From positions 1 through 64,000 of the forward strand of contig WBMZ01010850.1 of the NCBI GenBank assembly GCA_013400975.1: a stretch of 64,000 nucleotides of DNA. Reading direction: 5' to 3'. The first letter of the stretch is position 1; each line of letters begins with the position of its first letter. Shown here in pieces: positions 51,901-64,000 of the stretch. The notes below the pieces were generated by a model that saw nothing but the letters and a program-made list of their open reading frames with translations, was not told where the DNA came from and made no database searches. Origin of the DNA: Atrichornis clamosus (taxonomy: Eukaryota > Chordata > Aves > Passeriformes > Menuridae). The translations under genes were made by a program, and so were the position numbers.

Positions 51901-54900
51901 TGTGGTGGTGACTTAACAGCAGATGGAGGATGAACTTTTCCCACGTGAAAAATCCTAAAGTGAAGCTCAGTAAGCAAAATTCAATCCAGTTTTGTGCATA
52001 TCCAGAGACAGGTAAACTGTCTTAAAAGTGCATTGAGTATATCACCTTGAAAAGAAGACAAGGAAAATAATGTCATTTCCTATTTGTGTCTTGGAGAGAG
52101 AAAACTCTTTTTAATACCAAGCTTACTGTTTCCAGCTACATTTCAGTGCTTCCATGTGTCAGTAGTGATTACCAACTCATACAAAAGCTCCAGTACTGCT
52201 GTTTGCCCTTCGTGCTTTCCTTGGCCTTACAGCATGACTGGTGCAGGTACTCTCCAGGTATCATCTCACTGCAGAGAACCTGGTTTTGGGCCAGGGCAGA
52301 CTGCAGTTTCCAAAGCTCAAGTCTATTCATGAAGACTATGTATTTCAGAAGGAAATTAATTCTCTGGCAAATTAATGTCAAAACACACTCAAAATAATAA
52401 CTCCACAACACCAAATAGCAAGAAGTTACATGTGTCATACAGAATTTCATGTAAGGAATTCATTCTTACTAAGATGGGTTTTGTAGCGTGTTATATCAAA
52501 AAGGAGAGATTAAAAAGGATGGGGAAATCGTGTATGTTTGTATACACTGAAAGTAGCTCAAAGCTTTCTTACCTTCGGAAAAGCACCATGAAAATCAAGG
52601 TAAGTCGGCTAGAAAATTGTGGGTTGCACAATAAAAATCAGCTTTATAAAAAAATCATAGCAAAAATCACTCTTTCATTGGATAATTAACATGTTGCATT
52701 AATCTTCAGGAAAGCTGGCGTCGGACCTTTCTTTTCCATCTTGACACCTTTTCCAGACTAAGTTTTTTTGAATTTGCTTTAACTTAAGTGTCAAGAGTTT
52801 CCATTTTCTATAGTCAGTCTTCTGAAGAGTAGAAATTCCAGCACTGTCTTTGCTCTAAAAATCACTCAGTCCTCACTCTTTCCTACCATGCTGAAAAATC
52901 TGTTGTTTTTCATTATTCCAAGTCAGAACTCAAGGGCCATCCTCCCACCTCGGAACTATTTTAGGATGGAGAATTTGTTTTGATTTTGTTTCTCTGCTTC
53001 CTAAAGATTATTCTGTTTGATTCTCAGAGTCTTTTAATCAATGGCTCTTTCCTCTGCAGCAACATTATGGATAATACAGAGTATTTCTGCAAGCTCTCTC
53101 TTTCTAAAGTCCTACCTGCTGTTGGTTGCTTTGAATTCTCTGAGTTTTCAAAGCTACACTTTCCATTTCCTCATCTGGACATCCTTTGTCTCCATTAGAT
53201 CCAGCACTTTGTCAGAAGGTGTAATTTAACATAAAATATGAATGTACAGTAATAGAGCTAGGATTCACCTCCCATAGTTATTAATATTTTGGTGAGGAAC
53301 TGAGGCAGAAGTGTAAATATCTTATGCTGTAGTCAATGGAGAGAAACAAGCATTTCAGAAAGACTGAATGATCCTCCTGCTAAGTACTTCCTTCTATTGA
53401 CTAAATAAGGAGACAAAATTCATATTTTAGATACTGTACTTAGATGCCTGACTTTCATGAGAATACCTCCAAGAAAAAATACCAGAAATCATACTTTTAA
53501 CATAAAGCAAAATGGTCAAGTTAAAGCCAGGAATCTCTTGAAGATGTACCTCTGTTTATTTTGCATATATTATTGTAAAAACAAAGTGAATATACTGCTA
53601 TCAGGCTGAGGTACCTAGTGTGATTAGTGTCAAGACTTGAATTTCAAGGTAACATCTTAAAAACCTTGAAAAAATTCTCTCTAGTAAAGAACAGAAAATT
53701 GAATCTTGCATAATTTCCTGGGATATTACTAACATCAATACAAAATGTAGACCTCTATTGTCCTGGCTCTCCTTCTAACAAAAGTCTGAACTAGATAATA
53801 GCTTTTTTGTACTGGATTCTAGTAAAAATGAAAACTCAATTTCCAGAAAACTTTTTTTTGTAATAAGAAAAAAAGACAGACAACCTGATTTTCTTCTGTG
53901 TTATCTGTTAATAGAGTACTGCTTCTTGTATGTAGATGTTACTTTGCAAAGCCACTACATATCAACATTAGATGATTTATTCAACATTTGTATCTGTTTA
54001 GGAATGCACTAAATGTGAATGAATTTAACTACCAGGGAAACAAGTGGTTCATATAACTCCAGGAGTCAGGAGTAAACAATTTGCAATCAGAAACCACAAA
54101 GAAGCATACTTGTGTAGTGGATGAGAACAGCTGTAAGTGATGACAAATTGACATTTAGGGATAAGAAACATAATTTGCAGAGCAATGAAAGCAAGAAAGT
54201 GATGAAATAAAAAAAAATGAGGACAAATGTCTTATTCCTATGTAATTAGTGTGATGGGTGCCTCCCCTGTTGCCTATCAGCACCTTATTTCTGCACAAAC
54301 TCCAGTGGTTACTTGACCAGATGACTGTTCATCACATTTGCTTTAATGTCTAGAACAACTTAGCAATATGGGTGCTTCAGACAAAATGTTTACTACACAA
54401 GTGGTATAAACATTATACGTGAGTACGTGTACAAAGAAGGCAGAGCAAGTTCATCTTCCAGAGCTATTTAAGTCTTCCCAAAGCTACCCATGGGCACATA
54501 TCAAATGACATGGAATTGCTTATTTTAAATTTATAAACCCACCTTCCACAGTTGTCACTGAGAACAGAAGCATTGTTTGGATGAACTGCACCTTAATTTT
54601 TTGTCAACCACAGAGTCTTTTAATTTAATTAATATAAACACTAACATTCCACTGGCAGGAGTCTTGAAAGCATGAATAATACTCCTTGCAACTATCCCAG
54701 ATGCCCTAGGACATTATAGGGATTTGGTGTTAGACTGGGGACAGGATTCCTCTCATCACAAAGTGCAATCTAGTTGCCTAGGTCTTCTCTGGTTTAATGG
54801 AGAGAGAGACACTGACACTTCCACCGGGAAGTCGACCTGAATAAAGGTCCTGGTGAAAGAAAAATTGTTCCAAAGATAATCGTATCTTTCTTCGCTGAAT

Positions 54901-55379
54901 ACACAGAAATCTCCTATGGCTAGCTTGGAGGAGATACCCAACTTTTGGATGGCTAAAGTTACTTTAAATACATCATACCTTTAGATATTATATTTTATGA
55001 ATAAATATTTTTTATATTTCAGAAACAAAGCAGAACAGATGACAGAGCAACACAGGTGCACGTGTAATGGCACTGCAGGAGTGGGAAAGGCAATGGGCCC
55101 ATCAGGAGCAAGAGGTGTGTACAACATAACTGTGCTCTATCAGTTGCCCTACTTGACAGCTTTTATCTCCACTTAGGTTAATAAATCAAATAACAAACCG
55201 CCTTCCTTGTTTTATTACTTATTTGTACTGTTTTATGCTTTTACTGGTGCTGAACTGTGAATACATTAAAGCAACAAAAGAGCAGGCAATACAATAGGCA
55301 AACATTACAAATCAAACAAAAGAGAAAGGCCCCTTTTGTATTCGAACTAGCAAATTTCATTTTAATACAGCCAGATCTG
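48906..55379. other. Intergenic, no gene seen
   Basis: AT-rich sequence. A denser, non-repetitive stretch near 50440-50600 may be regulatory. Open frames (up to 104 codons) are not recognisable as proteins. Confidence 0.55.
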
Positions 55380-55580
55380 CTGCTGGAAACTCTGTCTCAT
55401 ATTGGCTGGGTAGATTATGCTGTCATAAAGTTCAGATGTTACTGCTGGCAACTGCTGAAATGGGTTTGCATTTCCACCAGCAAGCTGATCATATTGACAG
55501 ATTTAGGTCAAAGCACTGAGGAAGCAATTCACACCTGCTCTGGAGAACTGGACAGGCTAATACACACTGATGAAAACCTT
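55380..55580. promoter_or_regulatory. Candidate conserved non-coding element
   Basis: Non-repetitive, balanced composition with clustered motifs: CTGTCA (55420), TTTGCAT (55465, POU-type), TGACAG (55495), AGGTCA (55505, nuclear-receptor half-site with AAAG following) and CACCTG (55532, E-box/ZEB). A 111-codon open frame spans 55257-55592, but its residues resemble no protein I know, so regulatory sequence is more likely. Conservation is not tested here. Confidence 0.35.
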
Positions 55581-58500
55581 CACTGTATTTAGACTAAGAG
55601 TCCAGATTTTTCAGTGCTGCTGCAGTTTGCTCACTATATTAGCAGTCATGTACAGACAAGCTACCTTTTAAAAGCTGGAAGAGTTTTCCTTCCTAAACTA
55701 TATGCTTTAAAATTGGCCAACTGCCTTTGTTGGATTTTGAGTTTCTCTTGTATAATTTAGTTACTGTTTCGTGTAAAATACTTAAAACTAATGAAAACAA
55801 ATAGTACTCAAGAAAACTTAGAAGACATGGAAGTAATGATAATAAGCACCAAGTTATCTTCACCAATGAATTTCCTCTCTTCCTGTGTGTCTTGTAAATT
55901 CTAGGTAACTCACATCCAATAGTAATGTATGTAGAAGGCACTGCAAATGCTGAACACGGTGCTTGTGTTAAACCAAAAATCATCTGTTATGCTACTGCAA
56001 ACCTGTAAGTCCTGATACTCAATCATGTTTCAATTACAAAGACAGGACACAGATCCATGAGTGAGCGCCCCTAGTCCAAATCCTGTGTCCAGAACAGGTA
56101 CAGCAGTTCTAGCTTTTTGGACAATGTCCACTACAAGCAGGCAGCAGGCCATCCAAGACATCCCAGATACCAAAGGGCACTTTTATAAACCGCTTCCTGC
56201 TTCGCTTCCGACCAAACTTGAAAGAACTGAGCTAAGTGTGAGCACTGTGCTCCAGCCAAGTGTTAGGTCCTCCCTTAGAGGATCCTTGTTCAGCAAACCA
56301 AGCTGCTGTGTTTTGCTCTAGCTGAATTTCTCAGGTGGTCTTTTCAGTGCATCCCCACTGAGCGAGCTTTCCAATGCCACAGTCCAACAGAACAAAAAAG
56401 GACATTGCTGTGGCTAGATCACTGCTCCAAAATTAAACATGAGCAATCCATTGAAAACAGAGTATCTCCTTTGATTCTGTGGGCTGACTACATCAGATAA
56501 GACCTGAGGCACAAAAGTCAAAAACATTTCCACAATAATTTACCATTATTTTAGAGACATTCAAGGGCAAATGAAACCAAATAAAATGCTTAGTAAACCA
56601 ATGTAAATAATGACTTTTTAATTAAAAAAAACTTTCCTGCTGACTGGGGTGTCTTCCTCGATCAACAAGCAACACAACCATCCATACCTGAATACAGGTT
56701 TCTTCAACCTGAACTTCCATAGTCAGTACAGAAAAATGCTTGTCAGGAAGGGATGTAACCAGAAGCAGCATGAACACAGGGATGTGAAATGTTATACGAG
56801 CTTTAGAGCAGTCTGCAACAGGTTTTGCATAAAATTATTTAATGCTCAGGAGGGTTGCCATACAAAGAGACAGTGGCAGAGCACTGCTGCACTACTCCAC
56901 TGCAGTAGAAATGGCGACAGAATTCGGGAAAGAGGAACACAGACCTGACACAGGCACCTGCAGTCCTCCTTGCTGCATTGTGCTACAATTTCTCTCCAGC
57001 TTTGGAAGAGCCATGGTCAGGTTCTCCAAATATAAGTCATTTGCACAAGCAAGAGGAAAGGAAAGAGGGATTAAGAAGAAAAGAGAAATCCATAAGACAT
57101 TTTATAAGTAAAATTCTTTCTTGAAGAAATGGAAGAGAGTGCACTGAATGCTGTAGTGTACTGTTTTGCAGTAAAGTAAAAATGTAAGGATGCAGGAGAA
57201 TTTGTATCAAAACAACTCTAGAGTAAAGGAAAAATCGTTTGTGATAGCCAGTAAATGGGAAAGATACATTTTGGATTTTAAAAATGAGTTCCCTTTAATA
57301 TAGTAAAGGAAAACCCTCCAAAACAATGAGTCGATAGGAGAGCAGACAAGCTTTATTAAAGATTAAATAAAAATTTAAAAAAGCAAGTCTCTTTTCCTGT
57401 AGTTTTTAATAAGAGTACTCCTTAAGCTGGAAATAAGGAACTACATACCACAGCGTTTTTGTTTTTTGAGTTAGCCTTAGTGTCAACTCAGTATGGAGAA
57501 GCATTTGTTAGGTGCCTTAAAATCCATGTATACTTTGGCTATTACTGCTCAGGAGTAACTGTGTTTCATTAGAGCCACTTGGGTACCATTTGGGTATTTT
57601 GGGTCAATACAGTTCATTCTGCTCAGATGTTTGACAAGATACTCCCTGTCCTAAAGGAAATGTGATTTACTTCACCAAGTATGAAAGACCTGCAGACAGA
57701 CCTTGAGGCAAATTTCACCATCTGCAAAACCATCAAGGTAGGGGGAATACCACAACCCTACAAACACTGTAGCTTTTATTTTCCCTACACTAGGAATTTA
57801 CTTACTCAAAGGGGAAGGAGATACGAATTTTAAGCGTTAGGTGGTACAGTATCCCATTATCTCAGAATCAAAACTTTCAAACTTGAGAATGTTTACTCTC
57901 CCTCCTATCCTCTGGGCAAACAAGATGCAGTGCGGTTTACCGGTGCTCGGGGGGGTGCGTGTCATGCACAAAGCTTTAAAATTTCCTGTTTATTCTGAGT
58001 GGACATTTGAAATCCTGGGACACAGATCATAAAACTAGGCCTTTTGTCTTTTATACCTTGCCAGCAGCAGACTGCTCACTCTTCTGTGGTAGCATACATA
58101 CATGATATATCAGCTTTTGGATCATTTGAAAGGCACATAAATGTAAGCTGTAAAGAAGGCAGTGAAACTTGAGAATCACGTGTAGCTTGTCAGACTGTGA
58201 ATTATGACAGCCATCTACTTGAGTAAGACTGTAAAGATCTCTTATGAGGAAATCAATTCTCATTAAAGAATCCACAGACAGCTGCTCATATTTTTTAAAA
58301 AAACACAATTAGCCTGTGCAGCACTAGTAGTCCTAGTTCTAGTGGAAAAAAAAACCAACAAAAAACCCAAACAAAAACAAAATAAACAAAGCTTTGCAAT
58401 ATTACTGAGTCATATGCTAGTGTGACAACTCCTGTTTATCTTAACTTTCTGCAGCTTTAAACATGAAATCTAAGAGGGAGGAAGCAGGAAGACAATTTAG

Positions 58501-58805
58501 CAGTCAAGAATAGCTGGTGTGAAAGGAAGGGAGGGAGCTTTCCCCTTGGGCTGTGAAAAGATAACTTGCAAAGTCTTGCTCTTTCTTTCAAAATCCACTT
58601 AAAATTGGGGATGGTGATTTACTGAATACGCAGATTCTGATACTTAAAAGAAGTCATAGATGCCAACGTAATTTTTTTTTCAAAAAACAACAATCTTCTT
58701 TTGGCCTCAAAGATTTTTCTAAGAAACAGGTTCCATAAAATGAATAAGAAGATTGTAGCTGACCTTGTACACGCATTCAGAGTATATAAATATTATTTTG
58801 TGGTA
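55581..58805. other. Intergenic, no gene seen
   Basis: AT-rich sequence. A small GC-rich run (about 57930-57965) has a G-tract but no other feature. Purine-rich stretches occur near 57050-57110. Confidence 0.6.
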
Positions 58806-58925
58806 TATTATAGAAACATTAAATGGCTTGGGTTGAAAGGAACATTTAAGATCATCTACTTTCCACCCCTTGCCATGGACAGGGACACCTTCCACTAGAC
58901 CAGCTCAAAGACCCATCCAATCCTA
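58806..58925 (-). mobile_element. CR1 LINE 3' end, minus strand
   Basis: TATAGAAACATTAAATGGCT, then TGGGTTGAAAGGAACATTTA, AGATCATC and GGGACACCTTCCACTAGACC match the reverse complement of a CR1 3' terminus. It is about 120 bases long. Confidence 0.88.
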
Positions 58926-59002
58926 CCTGTTTTCCTGTATTTTCTATAATGATTTTAAAAGCTAATGTCTATATTTCTATTTTCAAAATAGCAAAAAACC
59001 CC

Positions 59003-59026
59003 CAAACAAACAAACAAACAAACAAA
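59003..59026. repeat. (CAAA)n microsatellite
   Basis: Five or six CAAA units in an A-rich context. Confidence 0.8.
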
Positions 59027-62000
59027 AAAGGCTAGTTCAAGCAAGTTATGGTCATTCAAGGAAAAAAAAAATTGTTTCCAGTTCTGGGTTTTAAACTAGT
59101 TTTAGAATGTATCTTTTGATACACTTATATTTCTTTCAGGGAAGGGGGAAGATATTCCAGTATTTTAGACAGCTGTGCAAATGTCCCCATTTAGGTGGGT
59201 TTTGCACTCAGTAAGAGTAACAAGGAGCAAAACTGATCCAGCTGTGCTGCACTGTACACACACAGGGGTGGATTATCTTCCCACCATGTACGGAGTAGAG
59301 CTTTGTACAGCAAGAAACAAAACAGAGGTTCTACAGCTCTTCTCATATCTGGATGATTTTGAGGACCTAGCTTGTATAAATCTGCCATCTTGCCACCAAC
59401 TGGAATGAAGATTTAGAGCCATGCACATTCACATACTCAGAAGCCACAGGAGTTGCCCATGGCATCCTTTTTTCCATTATAACAATTAAGCTACGTACAC
59501 ACTGTTGTAGCACTTCCATTCCAAAATTCATTTTCATAGCTCAAAATGAAGCCAGTGTGTGATTAAGCAAACTGATATCTGTAAAAGAAAATTTACGACT
59601 GGTAAAAAAATGCTCTACAATTATTTTTAGTGTTGAAAAAGCCATACACTAGTACAGCACGCATGCCAGAGAAGACTGAACATTTCTTGAACATTGGTTT
59701 GTGATTTACGTAGAGGCTCACAGGTAGACCCTGTGATTGTTTGATGGTGACCTCTGATGTGAATGCTGCTTTTCCAGAGGGCAGAGCACTTGGCACAGAC
59801 CCGAAAGTCATGAGACTTGCATGAGACTGAGACATTACCATCTGTACCTTCGACCTCTTTTGTAAAATGGTAAGAACTGCCACAGTTCTCCCTTGAATGG
59901 CTGCTAAAAAGCTTAACTAATCACTGTTAATAAACTACACTGAGGCTTTCTCACAGCATGAGGCTCTCTCTCATACCACAGTATTTGGTTCTCTGCACAG
60001 AAGAACATAGAAAAAAGAGCTATCTCAATGCAGAGTTCCAATTCCATCTTAGAAAATGGAATTTTATTTTAGGACCATTAAGACACACGAAATGAGATCC
60101 TCAGAATGCCAGCTTCATTGAAGGCTGCTGGACTTACTGTGCATCTCAGTAAAATATATGGGCCTCAGTTTTTAAGAAGTAGCATTTTTAAAATGTTTGA
60201 GAACTGGAAATTAATCCATGAGTGCTTTGGCTCTTCAGATTCAGAAACACTTCAGCCCACACAGTTTGCAATTAAGTGCTTGTTTATTAAATATACATTG
60301 CAATCAATGTTAGGCACCTATTTTCATACTTTGCTGAAAAGGAGTAATACCAGTGTTGTTTAAGAACTTTCTCAGTCAGGTTCCAACTGCAGTTATTAAA
60401 ACAATCAGATAGACAGGGCTGTTTCTGAGGCTTCAAAACAGAACTTCATGTCCCTTGTGGGTAGTGAAATAATATCTATTTAATGTTCATTTCACAGAGT
60501 ACAAGCTCTCTAAACTATTTTTGCAACTGTATTTTCACAGTGTTCATTTCCCTGGTATCAGGAGCGGTTAAAGAGCCTTGCTCATCTACAGCAAAAGCAA
60601 TAATGTTTCTGCCAATATCTGAGAATGAAAGCTGAAACAGCACTCAAAACACATCTTGAATAAATGTTCAAAAACATATCCTTAGGGTAGTTTCCCTTGT
60701 TACTGGCAAATCAAGTTTGCGTGTGTCTGATAAAATGGTTTGAACTACAGACGTTTAATACTGCAAAGAATGTTTGATGATGTTAGGACATGCCATATGA
60801 CAGACTCAGAGCAACTCACGATTCTCCTAGTTTGCCAGTTCTTGCTACTAAAAAGAAAATCTATCACATGTATTGAGCTGGACACCCATTTTCTTCATCT
60901 TTCTAATTACTGGCTTTTTACAGGTAATTTCTGAAGTTTTGCCTCCTACCTTTTTTGGTAAGCCTGAGGCTTTGTATTAACTTGCCTTTATTACAACACA
61001 TGACATAAAACTCCCTGAACTACTTTTCCTAAATGATAAAAATTACAGTCAATAACTTTTACATTACTCAAGTGAGAAGCTAAGCACATATTTTTGCCAG
61101 TGAGGAGCACTATTAGCAAAAGAAAATCTTATCAGGGAAGAATTCTTGTACTTTCCTCTCTCCTGAGCACTTCAAATCATGACTAGATAACTTCCCAGAG
61201 ATTCAGCTAAACACAGAAGTCAGTGGTGAGATAAGTGGGTAAACTTGTAGAAAACAGGAAAGATTTTAATCAACATAGAGTCATAAAAGCAAAGTAAAGC
61301 ATACTAAGCCAAGCCAAATGAAAAAAAATGGAGAAGTACTGCTTTAAATAAGCTTAAACCCATATTGAATTCTATCAGTTGAATTGGAGGACAGAGACAT
61401 CTTCCACAATCACCTCTGAAAATGCCACTCCAGTGATGTTCTGCTCAGGATATTCACCCCAATATGCAAAGTCCTGCCCAGGAATGAGGAGACCAAGACA
61501 GTTATGAAAGACACGCCAGACACTGGAGGCTCTAGGATGGTGGGCAATAGCGATACAGTTTCCATTTATTTAATTCAAATAGGAACCCCTAGAAACTGAG
61601 GAATTATAATTGCACCATACTGTTTTCAGTTGCAACATTAATTCAAATTTCTTGTACTTGTGAAACTTCTGCTTCTCAGAAACAAAAAGTTTCTCAAGCC
61701 CTATCGGTGCTTGTGGTGGTGTCAGAACCGTGGAGAACAAAAAGAAAAGCTTTTCTATTCTCTTTTGTTTTTCAGCTGTTGAAACATTTAACTGGTATTT
61801 TGGGTGACATACAGTTCTGTTCAGAAGAGAGAACTGGGATTATGCTGGATGACAAACCAGTGGTCAGCAACAGTTTGATTGCATTAGGCCTAATTTGGAT
61901 CCAGTGGTGACTCTGCATCATTTCAGGTAGTAAAATGCTCTGGTTTCTTACAGGACACAGAAACTGCAGACTTTTCTTTTCTGGAAACTTTTCAAAACCG

Positions 62001-63029
62001 ATGCACACTGAAAGCCTCTGAAAACTGAGCACAACCTTTTTAAAGAGGTACTCCATAAAAATATTTGCAAAATATTTGTGGATAGATGCATTTGCCCTTG
62101 GCTATTATGTTTCTGTGTTCACCTGCAGATGAAAGCATTTGTTTGGCATATAGCTTAAAGTTTAGCAACAAAACACTGAGGCAATTAATATTAGGACTTT
62201 AAGACTGCTAATTTTCCCTCCATGATCTTCCCTCTTCTGGTCATATTTTGAAATTATAACTCTAGTAAGCTATGTCCAGAAAAACAATAGAACAGGCAGA
62301 AACCACAGGTCCTGTCTGCTGATGCTAGTTACTACCATCTGCATAAAGGTTTACTTTACTGAGTATATCCAATATCTTCACATCTTCCAGAGAAGTAGCA
62401 GTCAAAAAGGCTGTTATAAGAGAAGCATTTCAGATTCTCCTGCTGAACATGATCCTTTCTGTGATAATATACACAGCCTGCATCTGCATCTTGTACCTAC
62501 ATTTGTCATGACTGCTTTACAGTAGCCTATTTGGGAATTTTTCCAGGCTTATTTTATTTAGAAATAGAGCCAACAGACAGAACTGTAGGCATTTAAACTA
62601 CCTGGCAATTCCTGCATTTAAGAACTGTTTAAATAAACCACAGAAATAGTCCCAGGAGAAAGTCAACCAATCAAACCAAACCCAACCAACACGGTGTTTC
62701 CTTTCCCTTAACTACTAGCATTCAAAGTTATGCAAAGTTGTTTTCTCTCTCTGGCCTGAAGTTTCCAGTAGTCTTTTCTGCCAAGTTTAACAGGAGAGGA
62801 CAAGGGAATTTCATGGCAGTGGCACTCCTTTGGAACCTATAAACCAGGTCTACCACTTTTTCAGGAAGCATTACAATCATTGATAGCTGAATAGAGGGTC
62901 ATTATCTTGGAGGCTCTCTTTTAAGGCTGGTAGTTCTGCCCAGGTCTCAAAAGGCACATCTTTACTGTTAAATAAGAGAGACAGGGTTTGGGTTAAGCAG
63001 CAGGCCCATAAATCATCCACAATATTTAA
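59027..63029. other. Intergenic, no gene seen
   Basis: AT-rich sequence. No gene, RNA or classified repeat is recognised. Confidence 0.6.
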
Positions 63030-63400
63030 ATGATAGTTCACACCCTGGTTCCCTTTCAGGCTGCTTCAGGTAACTCTCTCCAAGATAAATTTAGTTCCAG
63101 AGAAAGCCACCCCCTCAGCTGTGCAGCCATGAGCCAGTTTGTGCCATTTGGCTTTGAGGCCGGGGATTTGGCTCATGGCCCCTTTTTAATTAGCAGCATA
63201 AACATCACTTCAAAGAACATATGTGGGTGTCAACCCTCATTAGAGGATTTGTGGTTGTGAATCCCAAGTGAGCAGTCATCTCTGTTGAAGACTTAATTTA
63301 AGCACCTGCAGTCTAGAAAAAGGGAAGGATTTAATTTGCACTTTTTATTAGTTAGCCCTAATGGGAGCACTACTCTGAGGTGTTTCTCTTTTCCTTAGCA
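63030..63400. promoter_or_regulatory. Candidate conserved non-coding element
   Basis: This non-repetitive stretch has clustered motifs: TAATTA (63187, homeodomain), ATAAACA (63198, forkhead), TTCAAAG (63209, TCF/LEF-like) and, further on, TTAGTTAGCCCTAATGG (from about 63350). A 76-codon open frame (63030-63260) is not recognisable as a protein. The pattern suggests an enhancer but needs alignment to other birds. Confidence 0.35.
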
Positions 63401-64000
63401 ATTAGGATGTTTCCTTACTTTACTTAGCAGTTTGGATTACCAACTAGGACAGGAATGCCAAAAGTAGACATCACATTTTGTACCATGTAGGCACCCACCT
63501 CCACAACCAGATCCACCCCTACACTCCTCCATAAAGGATTTTTCTTTTACAGGTTTTCACCAGGCTTAGACTCAATCTCTGCTCATTCAGTCTCTGCTGA
63601 TGCAAATGTAGATGAAGAACAGAAGCTTCCTGGTTGGAACTGTTTAGAAGTGGTTAAGAGGCCAGGCAGGACAGAGCCTCACACGCTAGGAAAAAAAAGA
63701 GTGTCACAAGATATTGTAGCACCAAATAACAGAACCACGTTCTTTCGCCTCTGCAGTTTTTCAAGCCATCATAGATGCTATCGCTCCTGCTCTTTCTTCC
63801 CCCTTTAAGGGGTCAACATCAGTTCAGTGATGACCACAGTCGTGTGGTTGCTGGCTCAGAGTCCGTGATCTCAGAACTAATACTTCAAGACCAGTTCCTG
63901 TGGTAAATCCAAAAAAAAGAGGATGCCAAAGAAAGTTGCCAAAGACCTTTCCCTTTCAAGTACATACAATCAAAACCATATCTGAATTGCTCTATAAAAG
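63401..64000. other. Intergenic, no gene seen
   Basis: AT-rich sequence to the right window edge. No gene is recognised. Confidence 0.6.

Overview
The window is vertebrate nuclear DNA and almost certainly avian. It holds a seven-exon G-protein-coupled receptor gene with GT-AG introns. Nearly all the recognisable interspersed repeats are truncated CR1 LINE copies, which is the signature of a bird genome. AT-rich intergenic sequence with few young repeats fits this as well. I cannot resolve the species.

Layout: bases 2-14163 on the + strand carry endothelin receptor type B (EDNRB). The first coding exon is cut by the left window edge, but all seven transmembrane segments, the cytoplasmic tail and the stop codon are inside. 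About 380 codons are present, and roughly 60 N-terminal residues are missing to the left. All exon junctions join in frame. Intron 1 is about 9.6 kb and contains two CR1 fragments, the second ending about 95 bases before exon 2. Introns 2-6 are short (167-1453 bases). A long AT-rich 3' UTR follows (stop at 14161), with several polyadenylation signals up to about 16.73 kb and two perfect Pumilio-type motifs.

From about 16.8 kb to 64 kb I find no convincing protein-coding gene, tRNA, rRNA or CRISPR array. This looks like an EDNRB 3' gene desert. It holds CR1 remnants in both orientations, one very old CR1/L3-like LINE relic (25.7-27.2 kb), a decayed Ty3/Gypsy-like integrase (48.1-48.9 kb), a three-copy tandem repeat with a period of about 54 bp (44.04-44.19 kb), an unclassified repeat with two ~50 bp units (43.25-43.35 kb), and several stretches whose composition and motif density suggest conserved regulatory elements (best: 37.93-38.19, 55.38-55.58 and 63.03-63.40 kb).

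There is one functional gene product here: a heptahelical receptor for endothelins, which in birds acts in neural-crest, melanoblast and enteric-neuron development. The rest is best read as its introns, its 3' regulatory territory and fossil transposons. The least expected item is the Gypsy-like integrase relic. I found no evidence for a wholly new biological system.
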